From assembly GCA_963580455.1 (NCBI GenBank), contig OY756960.1:5704001-5768000 (forward strand): a stretch of DNA of 64,000 bases, read 5' to 3'. The notes under the pieces are model-generated. The model worked only from the letters and a program-made list of their open reading frames with translations, ran no database searches and was not told the DNA's origin. This DNA is from Euonymus europaeus. Taxonomy: Eukaryota; Streptophyta; Magnoliopsida; Celastrales; Celastraceae. The position numbers were made by a program, and so were the translations under genes. Positions 1-11,251 of the stretch are shown here, piece after piece (the stretch's first letter is position 1; each line of letters starts with the position of its first letter).

Positions 1-540
1 GTATAACCAATTGGTCTTATCTATTCAATTTACATACTTTCTTACCTAATGGGAATTTGCATTGTATTTCTTTCTTGAGAGAACCATTGTTGAAAGAAAA
101 TAGATGGAATTGGTGTATATGCATGTGTGTATTGATATATGAGTTGAGGTTTGGTCTTTGATACTGATAAAAGGAGATAAGTGTGAGGGTAAAGGTTGGA
201 AAAAATGAAGAATAAAAATACAAGTGAAAAAGACGAAAGAAAAGAAAATAAGTAGTCATTAGTATTCCAATGATGTAATATGGGGAAGTTCGTAGAAAAA
301 GAAAACAAAAATGTAAGGTGTAATATGATTGAAGAAGTGGTTATTAAGTGTTGAGACTGCGTATTATGTGAAGCAATTCAATATTGATGATTCTCTCTGA
401 GCGAACATGTGTTTATTATGAAGGTAACGTCAATCCAATAAAAAGGTTAGTTGGCTGTGTAATCAAATGGGGATGTTGAAAATTGGTTCTATAAGAGCAA
501 GTTAATGGAATAACAAAATGCCCTTAAAAATTAATAATTT
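1..540. other. AT-rich non-coding stretch
   Basis: No gene is recognised. The two short minus-strand open frames here are low-complexity translations rich in Phe, Tyr and Ser with no domain signal. This is most likely flanking or decayed transposon DNA left of the gypsy LTR relic. Confidence 0.5.
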
Positions 541-910
541 AGAACAAATGGTTGAATAGATTGAAGATGTAATGGATCGCCGTATAGAAAAGGGGCGTAT
601 TTCCAACTTAAAGATTTGGCATGGAAGTTCATAATAAAATGAATTTCAAGATGACGTAATTCACAAGATGGAGCAATTTACTATTCTCTTAAATTATGAC
701 TTTTCATTTTCTTAAGATTTAGCTTAATTTCCAATAATTTATCTTCTTTTCCAAAGAGTTTAGAATAGGTAAATATGCACTATTTGTATTGCTCTAAAGG
801 ATATCTTATGATTAATCAAAACCTTTGAGTTTTATATTTCTCTAGTAGATTCCAGATTAAATTCTTGCTAAGCTTATGCTGGTAGGCTTGAGTTTGCTTA
901 TGCTATATCA
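541..910 (+). repeat. Left LTR relic of a decayed Ty3/gypsy element
   Basis: This stretch is a diverged direct repeat of 8339-8713. Shared blocks include the run around GATTGAAGATGTAATGGA, the CACAAGATGGAGCAATTTAC block, TTTGTATTGCTCTAAAGGA and the terminal GAGTTTGCTT..TATCA. It is followed two bases later by TGGTATTAAAGC (913-924), a decayed initiator-Met-tRNA primer binding site (typical form TGGTATCAGAGC). The left edge is uncertain because the repeats fade gradually, and no target duplication is visible. Confidence 0.65.
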
Positions 911-1560
911 AGTGGTATTAAAGCACCTTTCTTTCGATTTGACATCCTTGATTTTTATCCATGGTCAATCGTAATGCTGCCTGTAATGGAGATCCTATTA
1001 CTAGTGGAGACTTTGAAACTCCGAATGAGAGGATCACCTGTTTGACTAATCAAATGGGTGAGTTGCGAGAATTGTTGGGGCAAAGCCTAAACCCTATTCA
1101 ACTTGGGCTGTCGTAGGGATGTGAATTAGAGAGAATAGAGACCACGACCTTAGGGTAGGGATTGTGTTCAGGATAGTGAATCAAACTTTGAAGAAAATAT
1201 TGAAGAACCAACTCAGGCTAATAATCGAAGTCAAGATTTTCGTCTCAATGCAGACATTCCATCTTTTGTGGGAAATCTGAATGTTGAAGGATTCTTGGAT
1301 AGTCTTATGGAGGTGTAGAGATTTTTTTACATTATGGAAATACAAGAGTCAAATATAGTAAAGATCGTTGCTTATTGTATCAAAGCAACTAAAATAGACT
1401 AATGGGATTTACTATAGAGTAGTTGGTAGAGACAAAGAAAGAATAAGGTGAGGACTTGGAGGAAGATGAAACAATTTTTGATGGGTCATTTCCTACCTGT
1501 CAATTATGAACAGATGTTATATCGAATGTATATCAACTGTGCAGAGCAATCGATCAATAT
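911..1560 (+). pseudogene. Decayed gypsy gag region
   Basis: Starts with the primer-binding-site remnant at 913-924. An ATG at 961 opens a gag-like N-terminus that soon hits a stop. Around 1480-1560 the translation gives a gag-like stretch (FLPVNYEQMLYRMY, followed by a Cys-Ala pair), matching the usual 'FLP..Y...L...Y..C' block of plant gypsy gag. Several stops and frameshifts break it. It belongs to the element whose LTR relics lie at 541-910 and 8339-8713. Confidence 0.5.
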
Positions 1561-1839
1561 CAGATTACACGAATACATTTATATGGATTGGTCATGAGTC
1601 CATAGTCCATGTTACAAGTACAAACTACAAAGTTCAAAATAGAGTTTCAAATTTATATATTACAATCCAAGATTCCAATATGAAAATTAAATGGAAAAAA
1701 AAATGTATAAAATAAAACATCCATGCTTGCCAAAACCAACCAGGCAGCCATTGCTCGATGTTGTCACCTACCAATGCAGAGAAAGAACAAAAGTATAAGT
1801 GTATAACCATAAAATAGTCCATAAAAAAATCAAAAGATA

Positions 1840-2110
1840 GTCTAGAATGAAGATTGCAGAATACAGAATGCAGATGCAGAAAAATATTCCATAATGCAAA
1901 AACCAGTCCTAAAAAATAATGCAGATTGCAAAATACAGAATGCAGAATGCATATGCAAAAAATATTCCAAAATGTAGAATGCTAGAATTCAGTCCAGCAA
2001 AATAGTGTAGACTGCAAAATACAGAAAATATAAAATAGTTCAGAATCCAGTCCAAAAAATAATGCAGAAAATAGTGCTACTGCAGAAAATAGACCTCACT
2101 TTGCAGTAGG
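1840..2110. repeat. Imperfect tandem array rich in TGCAGAATACAGAATGCAGA
   Basis: Repeated blocks of GCAGATTGCAAAATACAGAATGCAGAATGCA type alternate with AAAAATATTCCA and CAGTCCAAAAAATAATGCAGA. The spacing is irregular, about 60-90 bp, with at least three to four decayed copies. There is no coding signal. It lies next to the hAT relic and could be sub-terminal repeat sequence of that transposon, though this is only inference. Confidence 0.55.
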
Positions 2111-2138
2111 TACAGTGACAGCAATCCCTCCGAAAATG

Positions 2139-2588
2139 CTATCTGTCAATTGCAAAGCTTCCATTTTTAACAAAAAAAAAATAGTTACACAATGTCACTA
2201 TACATTTCAAACTACAAAAGAATAAGAAATTAGAAGCTAGTATAACATCCCGATTCCTAGACCTAAAAGCGCACTCCGAAGGAACACTTGACACTGGGAC
2301 AACAAATACATCCTTAGCAATTTTGGATAGGATTGGATACCTTAACTGATTTCCTTTCCACCATTCCAACAAAGTAAATCTAATATTTTTAGCATTTTTG
2401 GCCGCCTCCAATAAATACTTATCAACCTCATATCTTATTTGAACCACATCCCTCTCCTTTCTCCTTCTCATAAACTCCTCAAAATTTGCATCTTCTTCCC
2501 CTACATTCATATTCCTCTCGCACTCATGCGAAGAATCCATAAGAGCTTGAGAAACTCCTGGAGTATCATTCTTAAAATCTTCATACAT
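2139..2588 (-). pseudogene. hAT-family transposase C-terminal fragment
   Basis: The 149-residue frame carries the hAT C-terminal dimerisation signature of RICESLEEPER/DAYSLEEPER-like transposases: E-x-D-K-Y-L-x-E near residue 53, LLEWWKGN..RYPILSKIAKDV (about 73-91), then VPVSSVPSECAFR. The usual S-A-F-S-T-G-G-R block is degraded to AFRSRNRDV, and the C-terminal helix is replaced by low-complexity Phe/Leu sequence. The N-terminal BED finger and the catalytic region are absent, so this is a truncated, inactive relic. The family is clear from the WW and PILS motifs; whether it is a mobile-element remnant or a domesticated gene fragment cannot be told, but the decay favours a remnant. Confidence 0.75.
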
Positions 2589-2639
2589 GCAAAATAGGAG
2601 ATCTTAAACATTAGACACCAACTCTTCAATCTTCAAAGT

Positions 2640-3838
2640 GTCCGTTATGTCGTTAGTAACAATTTAAAATAATCTCACAAGTGTAAAAATAATATATAGT
2701 GAACAAGTAAGAGTCAATTCCACAAGGAGTGATACTAATAAATATACAATCTAACACTTAAATATAATTAACACAATCGTAAAAAGGGGGTTTAAGTCTT
2801 GTAAGAAATAACAATAAAGATGAAGAAATTAACTATAAAAAAAAGAATGAGATTTGCTTTGTTTTACCTAGTAAAAATACTATCTAGGACTCACTATCCA
2901 CCACAAACAATCAAACAATCTATAGGAAATGATAGATTGATAATTCCAACAAGCATATGATGACAATATTCACAACAAGGCCATGGTCAAACTCAAGTTG
3001 TATGATTCTATCTTTAGTGCATGTAAAGTGTATGACATCTATCTCAGTACGTGTATTTTTAATTGAAATCTAGCATGGCATCTGCATCAATTAACAATCA
3101 AGAACCCAATAAGAGAAAAGAGAATATGAATGTCATAAGAATCCTAATACATGGTGTTTGTACTTAGGTATGCAAGAATTGATTTCTCATAATTCGTTTT
3201 AACCAAATTATATGTTGCAAGTAAGAACATATTCAACAACGCAATTGACCATATTCTACAACAATTAATTCCAATATATGTTTCAAAGTTATCTACTCAA
3301 AGAAACAAAATATTAGAATTCAAATATAATGAAAAAATTAAAATCATCATGCTTGTAAGAATATGAAATCCACACAACTTATAGAATTGAAATCATGTTT
3401 AGGGCTTCAAGATTAAGCCCTAACTAACAAAATTTTAGTTATACATAATGAAATCAAACATGAAACATATTACAAACATAATTGAGAATACAACCCTTGG
3501 TTTCTTGTTTCTTCTTCCTTTTCTTCTTGGCTCCCCTCTTTCCTCCTCGTTCAAGCTTTCTAGTTATAGAAAGAAATGAGCACATTGGTGGTAAGTGGTA
3601 ACAAGTGGAGGAGATAATGTCATATTTTCAAAGGTAGGTAAGGTCATCCCTCCAATAATTAAAATTATGAACCTATTCTTTGAAATAAGTGGAATAATGG
3701 ACAAGAATAAAAACTGTGGTTGATGACTTCGAAATGTTAATGGTGTTGATGTCATTGATGACATCGCCTTTGATGATGACCATGGGCCTCACAATTGAAC
3801 ATGGGCTGGACTTGGATTGAACACCAGTGAGTCTGACC
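2640..3838. other. Non-coding, probably untranslated part of a minus-strand gypsy relic
   Basis: No convincing open frame. The GAGTCAATTCCACAAGGAG block near 2710 resembles untranslated sequence of Athila-like retroelements, and it lies on the downstream side of the minus-strand reverse transcriptase fragment at 3840-4297. This is weak evidence; nothing else is recognised. Confidence 0.3.
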
Positions 3839-3839
3839 A

Positions 3840-4297
3840 AAATATGATGTTTTAACAATCGATGAAGGTGGAAGGTTACTTACCAAATCCACTTTTGCTT
3901 TCTCAACCTCTATTCCCTTGCTAGAGATGATATGACCAAGAACAATTCCTTGTTGTACCGTAAAATGGCATTTCTCCTAGTTTAAAACTAAATTGCATTT
4001 ATGACATCTTTCTAGAACCAAGGCGAGGTTATGGAGGCATTTATTAAAAGATGAACCAAATACACTAAAATCATCCATAACTACGTCAATAATGTGCTCC
4101 ACCATATTTCAAAATATGTTCATCGTACACCTTTGAAAGGTACCTAGAGCATTGCAAAGACCAAAGGGCATGCACATATAGGCGAATGTACCATATGGAT
4201 AAGTGAATGTTGTCTTTTCCTGATCCTCTGGTGCTATTGCAATTTTATTATAGCTTGACCAATGCCTAAGAATGTCTTTGATGTGAGTAGTTACCAT
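3840..4297 (-). pseudogene. Athila-like gypsy reverse transcriptase fragment (antisense)
   Basis: On the minus strand the frame reads the palm of a Ty3/gypsy reverse transcriptase: a Y-N-K-I-A-I-A-P-E-D-Q-E-K-T-T-F-T block, MPFGLCNALGTFQRC, then after a stop VMDDFSVFGSSFNKCLHNL and LVLERC..CNLVLN, ending in VLGHIISSKGIEVEKAKV. MDD of the Y/V-M-D-D active site is present. The wording of the FSVFG and EKCHF blocks is typical of Athila-type elements. Stops interrupt it and the rest of pol is missing. It faces opposite to the gypsy RNase H/integrase relic that starts about 70 bp to the right, so it belongs to a different insertion. Confidence 0.7.
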
Positions 4298-4361
4298 GGT
4301 TTAGAAATTTTTATTGAAGATATGTTTGAGGTTTTAGTACCATCACTCCACCTATTATCGA

Positions 4362-5620
4362 GTGTCTAAAAAGAGGGATATTTTAGTGGGGAGATGCACA
4401 AGAATGTTGCTTCGCTTTGATCAAATAGAAACTTTGTCCTACACTAGTTTTGCTCTTCCATACTTTGAGAGAGTCTTCAACGTCGAATGTCTTGCTAGTG
4501 GGGTAAGAGTTGAAGTTGTTCTTTCGCAAAGAAAATGCCTATTGCTTTCTTTTCTGAGAAGTTTTCTTAGGCTCGATAGAAGTGGAGTACATACGATCAA
4601 GAATTGTATGCAGTTGTCAGAGCCTTGAAGCAATGATACCATATTTGATTCAAAACGATTTTATGTTGTACACAGACCATCAAGCATTTAATTTATCAAT
4701 AGCCAGAAACAAGTTAATAAGATGCATATTAGGTGGTCAACATTCCTACAAAAATTTTCATTTGCTATCAAATATAAATTGAGAGCTTTAAATCGAGTTG
4801 TTGATGCTCTTAGTAGGACTTCTTAATTGATCACTCTTTCCCGATAAATTGTGGGAGTTGAGTGTTTGATGAAATTATATAAGGCAGACGTAGATTTTTA
4901 AGAAATCTTGAGGAAGTGCATGAACAAGGAAGTTATTGCATACCACCATATGAACTATGAGTTTTTATTTAGAGGAGGCATGTGTACCTATTTCTTTTTT
5001 GTGAGAGTTTGAGATTTTCATGGTCGAGGTTTGAGTGGACACGTGGGACGTGACAAGATAATTGCAGGGTTAGAGAAAATGTATTTTTGGCTACAATTGA
5101 AGCGTGATGTAGGAACAATTTTGAAAAATTGTTATATATGTCAGACCTCTAAGGCTTAGGTACAGAACACAGGTCTATACATGCTACTCCCTGTCCTATA
5201 TGATATCTGTCAGGATGTCTCATTCGATTTTGTGCTTGGATTACTGCGTACTTAGCGAGGTATGGATTGAATTTTGACGGGGGTGGATAGATTCTCAAAG
5301 ATGGTTCATTTTATAACTTTTAAAAATATTGTTGATGCATCCAACATAGCCAAGCTTTATTTTAGAGATGTGGTTCGGCTACATGGTGTCCCTAAAACAA
5401 TCACGTTTGATTAAGATACTAAGTTTCTTAGTCACTTTTGGGTTACCTTATAGCAGATGTTTGAAACTAAATTGAATAGGAGTAGTACGGTTCACTCGCA
5501 AACTGATGGCCAGATAAAGGTCACTAATAGAACTATAGGTAATATGGTGCGAAGCCAAAACATTGGGATTTTGTGATAGCACATTTGGAGTTTGCTTATA
5601 ATAGTGTAGTTCATAGTGCC
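4362..5620 (+). pseudogene. Gypsy RNase H and integrase relic, left half
   Basis: Broken frames encode the RNase H domain (the F-E-R-V-F-N-V-E-C block near 4465, [10 protein letters not shown] with the catalytic Asp context near 4675, then [13 protein letters not shown] near 4785) and integrase: [26 protein letters not shown] (zinc finger), [10 protein letters not shown], and [12 protein letters not shown]. Many stops and shifts make it inactive. The integrase is cut at 5620 by a solo LTR and resumes in the same sense at 7867. It is the pol of the element bounded by the 541-910 and 8339-8713 repeats. Confidence 0.75.
5616..5620. repeat. Left target-site duplication GTGCC
   Basis: Exact 5-bp copy of 7867-7871, directly flanking the TG...CA solo LTR. 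A 5-bp duplication is the normal footprint of LTR-retrotransposon integration. Confidence 0.85.
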
Positions 5621-7866
5621 TGTAACGCCCCGTCCCACGAAACCCTAATTCATGGGCTCGTAATTCAGAACGCTACCTATTCTACATCCCTACCCACCAG
5701 AAACACCTAACTTTATATATATCTACAGAGAAACCTAATTACTGCTAGAATAAAATTTAATACCTTAACTAAATAAACTTAGCATATAACTCAATTAAAT
5801 ATCATCCTGATTTCAATGATCATTTAACACTCATACTTCCCTGACTATAATTAAAGTAAAAAGGTACAATACACATTTCTTGGTCTTATTTTTCGGACTT
5901 TCGTTCATTTATAACAGAAATAATCAGTAAACCTAAATAGAATTATTAACCTTGTCGTGGACTAACTTAACCTAACTTCAGTACATGAGCATCCTTCCCA
6001 TGGATCCGTAGTCACACCATCAACAGCTAGCTAGGTCAACTTAATCATCGCAGATTCAGTACCTGTATCACGGAACATGGTGAGCTAAAGCCCAGCAAGT
6101 AATACTTATGCATGAATGTACGTGAACATTATCTTTATAAAACAGTCAGCCATTTAAATTCCTTTCCAATACTTGGGCCCTTAACCTAGGTAAACTGCTA
6201 CAGAGCAACCGGTCGGGATTTTTCTTTAATTAAGTGTATTACAAAAGAACACTTTTCAGTCAAAAACCGTTTCTATTTTCGTCTCCATTTCCAGTAAACC
6301 TCAACCTCAACCTTTCCATACACCCTCCCTGTAGCAGTTGTACCCGGTTCATAAAAACATCCTCTCATTAAATTGAAAATTTCCATTTTCATGTAATGCA
6401 ATGCATCATGCTTATGAGCAGTATTTAAAGCCTCAGTAATTCACACATAACCAATCACTTCCAATAATATCAAAATCGTCATCACATCAGTCTCATATGA
6501 GTAAAGCACATCACATAAAATATTATATCAACATCACATTCGCAAATCAAATTCCATTTCATGACCATTCAACGTTACACATGACCTGTATACATATCAT
6601 CATCTAGTAGTTCACAATTCACGACCCTCAAACATCACAACCAATTCAATCTTAAAAAGCAAACATATTCAATACATATAATATTATAACAATAACGGTC
6701 TCATTAAAATCACCCAATCCTACAACATAATACCCATATCATCACAATCAATTGAGTCTCAAATACCACCCGTATTCATTACAGATAATATTATAGTAAT
6801 ACTAATCTCATCAAAATAACTCAATCATTTCAACACATATATATATATATATACATAGATACAGGAATTATAAATTAACAATTCACCAACCACTTAATTC
6901 CGCGACACAGGTGAGTATTACTTACCTCAATCGGCTTCTGTAATTCCCACCAATCAACTATACGATATCGTTCCTGAAATTTGTATAGATACTCATATCC
7001 ATTAGTACCACTTTAAACGATTTATCTAACTAAATAATTAATTTATTTTCTTTTAATTAGCTTCTGGTCAAACTGGTCAACATCTAGGGGTTTAGAAAGT
7101 CAACCTACTGGTCAACCCGGTTCTTCCTCTTCCTCCCTTCGCACGGATCACCAAACCCGTTTAGAAACCCAAATCGGGCTGCCGTCGTAAGGAGGGCGGT
7201 GTGGCTCACGGTTGCCACAGCTAGGTAGAGATCGACCCGAGCAACCTTCCAGTGGTCTTCATTCCCTGAGAGATGGCCGGAGAACACAGAAACGTCGTCA
7301 GAAACTCTCGATTCCCGTCTGCCTTCTCCCCTCCGTTGACGGCGTAAATGCATTCCGTTCCGTATGAAAATGGCACCGTTAAGGTCCTTGATCCGAGATC
7401 GTCATTTTCGCACCGGTTACGTCGTTGTTGGCCTCCATCTCCGTAAATCGGGTCTCCGTCGCCGCCTCCGCCTCCGCCTTCTGTTTCTCTGGTTTTTTGT
7501 TCACCTAGGGTTTCGTGCGTTATACCTATATTTGTATTTTAAACCTTCAATTACTCTTTTACCATTTTACCCCCGCTCTTCTACCTATTTACGCCAAGTA
7601 CCTTTGTGTATTTACAGTTTTGCCATTATTCTGTTTTTTTTTCTATATATTTTTGTATTTAAAATGCTTAACATATTCATTTCACCTCTGATTCCAGTTA
7701 TTCTTGGGCTCTTTAATTTTATCTTTCTTGTAGAATTTATTAAAAATATTTTGACCCTATTATGGTTTTCCTTTAAATCAATTCTAATTATCCCCCTAAT
7801 TTCCTTGTAAAATGTGTCGATCAAAACCTCTTAAACTTCCAATGTAATTTAGGTATGGGTGTTACA
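5621..7866. mobile_element. Solo LTR, 2246 bp, TGTAACGCCCC...GGGTGTTACA
   Basis: Begins TGTAACGCCCCG and ends GGTGTTACA, so it has TG/CA ends with an inverted TGTAAC/GTTACA. It is flanked by perfect GTGCC duplications and contains no gag or pol, only short unsupported open frames and an (AT)n run at about 6838-6860. It interrupts the integrase of the older gypsy element; the integrase reading resumes cleanly on the far side. The best explanation is unequal recombination between the two LTRs of a larger element, leaving one LTR. The alternative is a non-autonomous element without internal coding. The second copy type at 20447-22600 shares the terminal sequence and size. Confidence 0.85.
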
Positions 7867-8338
7867 GTGCCCTAGGTAAATCTCCTTTCTGTGTCATTTA
7901 TACTATAGTTATTAATCATGTTCTAGATTTGGTGAAGCTGCCTAGAGGTCCAGGAGTCAGTTTATTGTAGAGCGTAGGGCTAAAGATGTTTTGGCAATTC
8001 GCGAAGAGTTAAGGAGTTTCTTGGAGAAATTGAATGTCAAGTATAAAGCTGCCGCCTATAAGCATTGAAGAATAAAGGTGTATAATGTAGGAGATACAAC
8101 TATGGTGTTCCTTAGGAGGGAGCATTTTCCTATAGGGAGGTACAGTAAATTAAAGCCCTAGAAGTATGACCCTTACTAGCGGATTAATAATAATGCATAT
8201 GTGATTGATCTACCTGAGTCTATGGGGATCGCATATTATTTCAATGTTGTTGACTTGTTTGATTTCAAAAGAAGATAAATCTATCTATCCTAACCATAAC
8301 TCAGGGTCGAGTTCTTCTAAAGTACAAAGGACTAATGT
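7867..8338 (+). pseudogene. Gypsy integrase C-terminal relic, right half
   Basis: Continues the integrase frame interrupted at 5620: a G-K-S-P-F block typical of the post-catalytic region, then K-L-P-R-G-P, later KLKP(R)[17 protein letters not shown] and FNVVDLF, which are the chromatin-side C-terminal blocks of plant gypsy integrases. Frame breaks occur. It runs directly into the right LTR relic. Confidence 0.7.
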
Positions 8339-8713
8339 AGCACAAATGACAGAATGGATTGAAGACGTAATAGACCGCCATATAGAAATGGGCCGTATTG
8401 ATTTTGTGCAGAAGTTTAGAATAAAGCGAATTCCAAGATGGAGTAATTTACAAGATGATGCAATTCACAAGATGGAGCAATTTACTATTCTCTTAAATAA
8501 TGACTTAGTTTTCCTAAAACTTATTTTTTTCAATAATTTCTTGTCTTCCCAAGGATTGAGAATAGCTATTTAAACACCCTTTGTATTGCTCTAAAGGAAA
8601 TCTTAATATCAATAAAAAACCTTTCAGTTTTATATTTTCTCTAGTGGATTCCAGATTATATTCTTGTACATTAAGCTTACGCTTGTAAACTTGAGTTTGC
8701 TTGTGCTGCATCA
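8339..8713 (+). repeat. Right LTR relic of the decayed gypsy element
   Basis: Diverged direct repeat of 541-910, ending GAGTTTGCTTGTGCTGCATCA. The end of the pol frame seems to run into it (NNHSGSSSSK-type tail, then the repeated block). Together the two LTRs bound an element of about 8.2 kb, which includes the later insertions. Confidence 0.65.
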
Positions 8714-9784
8714 ATTAAGATATGCTCCAAATGTTAAGAATATCAAATAAGAATTGAAATGATTCAATAATAAGAAAATATTATAAGATAAACAAAATCA
8801 TTCTACGTAGAAAAATAACTCAAATGATCTCTAGACTACTATGTTGATCCCTCACTACTCCCATCCAAACCAAAACATAACTATTAAATTTTAAATTTGG
8901 AATGCTTGCCTTAAATAATATTTAAAAATGAAAATACATCAAATGACACAGTCCATATGATAATAATCTCATCCAAATATGACTGAAGGATTTTAAAAAG
9001 AGAATAGCATTTGCTTATAGGGAGGTTGATTCTTTTCTTTATTTCACATTCCACCAAGGAGAAGTAGGACCTTTGCTCTTCAACTTGCAGGAGCGCACTT
9101 TGAAGTCTTCAAAGATAATATAGCAGCTTAAAGTGAGGATAAGCATCTAATTCTGTGAGCCCTCTTCACTTCACACACAGTGTTTTAAGAATCTTGAATA
9201 ACAAATCTAATATAGAGACATAGAACCAATTTTTATTTATTCTATTTTCCTTCTTTTCTTTTGGTATGTTTAAAAGAAATGCAGGTCACAGGGAAAATAA
9301 TACTTTAGCAAAACCAAATATGCAGGTTGCCACATCTTGACATAAAAATATCTATTATCTTATCTTGGTATACAAAATAAATAAATAAATTATAAGCCAA
9401 AAAAATGTTGTACAGTTGTTGATTACCAGCTGCTTCATCAGAGAAGTAAAATCATCCTTTGGCAAGCGAAACCCAATTGCTGCCATTTCAGGAATAGCCT
9501 AATAAAGAAGTTCAAGAACAAAAGAACTGCCAGAATATACATTCGAGATGTATACTGAAGTATAGAGAAACAGTACCCGCTAATCTAGTACCCAACCAGA
9601 TGAATTGGCACCTAATTTACTGGTCAGCTTTCTCTTCAAGCCTTTATTGACGTAAAAACACACACAATATAAAACGTTCAATTCAAAATTAAAAGAAGAG
9701 AAATGAACAGATTTCATCTCACTCAAGAAATAATAAAGAAAGAAGCACAATAAGATGAAAGAAAGGATAAAGATACTACCATTT
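8714..9784. other. Intergenic; one possible minus-strand exon near 9440-9505
   Basis: Mostly AT-rich with no long open frame. On the minus strand a TTATTAG acceptor is followed by a codon-like segment reading AIPEMAAIGFRLPKDDFTSL (about 9500 down to 9440), then MKQ. It looks like a real protein exon and recalls a conserved block in plant 2-oxoglutarate/Fe(II) oxygenase-like proteins, but I cannot place it firmly. No companion exons are clear. Nothing else is recognised. Confidence 0.3.
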
Positions 9785-10465
9785 TGTTGATGTTTTAAGT
9801 ATATTTAAATGAAATTCTATGTGTTAATGATTCAATGAATTGAAGAATGGAAAAATGGTTAAGGTTTTGGATCCTTAATGTTAGAAACCCAAGTTCAAGG
9901 GGGTGTCTACTACATACAATGAATATATATAGTCCTTCTACACTTGGAATGTTTTTTTCCTCCATGAAATATTTTTTAACATTAGTCATTGATTTGGTCA
10001 TTAACTAAAACACGTTTTCCTGATTTTACTCTAACGTTTCACTATTTACTTGGAAATGTTCTGATTTTCTTAACTGATTTGGTGGTAACTATTTTTTAAA
10101 AAATTGATTTTCCACTACCATTTCACTATTTACTTGGAAACGTTCTGATTTTCTTAACTAATTTGGTGGTAACTGTTTTGAAAAAAATTGATTTTTGATG
10201 ACTTTAAAACGTGGACATGGGAGCTCTGGTTTGGAACACTTACAGAAAAAACAAGTTTTTGAGAGAGAAACACAAAAATTTAAACAGTGATCTTCTGTGC
10301 AAAAGGTCATTGATACAGAGAGTTTGGGCTTGTTTTATCCTGGGGACGACGTAGTTGTATCACTGCTTGCACACAAGAGGCAGAGTCGTGAATTGTCTTA
10401 AAGAAAGCGACCTAGTTCGTGACTCAAGTCGATGAACTTTTCCAAACTCTTAGTTGTTGTTTCAA
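9785..10465 (+). repeat. Left LTR of copia element
   Basis: About 680 bp, matching 14916-15523. It is longer than its partner because a block of about 85-90 bp (TTTCACTATTTACTTGGAAA..TTCTTAACTRATTTGGTGGTAACT) occurs twice in a row at about 10036-10200 and only once in the right LTR. The 3' edge is uncertain by some bases. Confidence 0.8.
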
Positions 10466-11150
10466 CAACAAACCTTTCAAGTTTGAGAGTATGCATTTCA
10501 AAAGATGGAAAAATAAGATGTTGTTTTATATTACCACGAAAAAGGTTGGTTATTCTGTTTCTACAACAAAGCCTACCCAAGTTGATCTACCCACTGCTGA
10601 GAACTATATTTTGTGCAACAAAAGAAATTGCTAACTAGGACTCTGATGATTTTTTGTGCAAGAACTATATTTTGAATGCTTTAAGTGATGATCTGTATGA
10701 TTATTATTCCTCCTTTAAGACTACTAAAAATGTTTGGGATGCCTTGCAAAAGAAATATGATACTGAAGAGGTTGTGTCTAAGAAATATGTTGTTAGTCGA
10801 TACTTGAAGTACCAAATGGTTGAGGAAAAATCCGTTGACTCACAATCTCATGAACTCCAAAAAATTACTCATGAAATTTCTTCTGAAGGTATGCAGATTG
10901 ATGAGCAGTTTCAGATTGCTGTGATGATTGATAAATTGCCACCAAGATGGAATGACTTCAAGAAGGAGTTGTGCCATAAAACAAAGGACTTCGATGGAAA
11001 GTCTCATCACCAAAATTAGAGTTGAGGAGGTGGCTCGGAAACAAGATTCAAAAGAGGAGGTTTTTGTTGTCTCAAATGACAACAATAAAACTCCAACTCA
11101 CTTGAAGCCAAATAAGAAGAACATGAAGCCAAGCCACAACCAAAACTAGA
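10419..11150 (+). pseudogene. Copia gag relic (UBN2-type)
   Basis: Successive frames read a copia-type gag: FESMHFKRWKNKMLFYITTK, then ALSDDLYDYYSSFKTTKNVW, WDALQKKYDTEE, and YQMVEEKSVDSQSHELQKI. Stops near 10632 and 11017 and a frame change break it. Gag would form the virus-like particle in the cytoplasm. Family wording (K-R-W-K-x-K-M-x-F-Y-I/L-T) is diagnostic for plant copia gag. Confidence 0.75.
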
Positions 11151-11251
11151 ATCTGATATTCAACCAGAATAATAGCAAGAAGAATTACAACCAGAATAGA
11201 AGCAATAATAGACCCCCTTCAAGGCAACAAACACAAAACAACAATCAGTTT

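Noticed and set aside
1..308. 80- and 88-residue minus-strand frames
   Set aside because: Low-complexity Phe/Ser/Tyr translation of AT-rich DNA, without splice or start context.
7105..7810. Open frames of 82 and 148 residues in a GC-richer patch
   Set aside because: They lie inside the 5621-7866 solo LTR, overlap on opposite strands, and have no domain; the patch is LTR sequence.
9841..9902. tRNA-like look of GGTTAAGGTTTTGG..GTTCAAGG in the copia LTR
   Set aside because: No cloverleaf stems could be paired, and the same text recurs in the other LTR, so it is LTR sequence.
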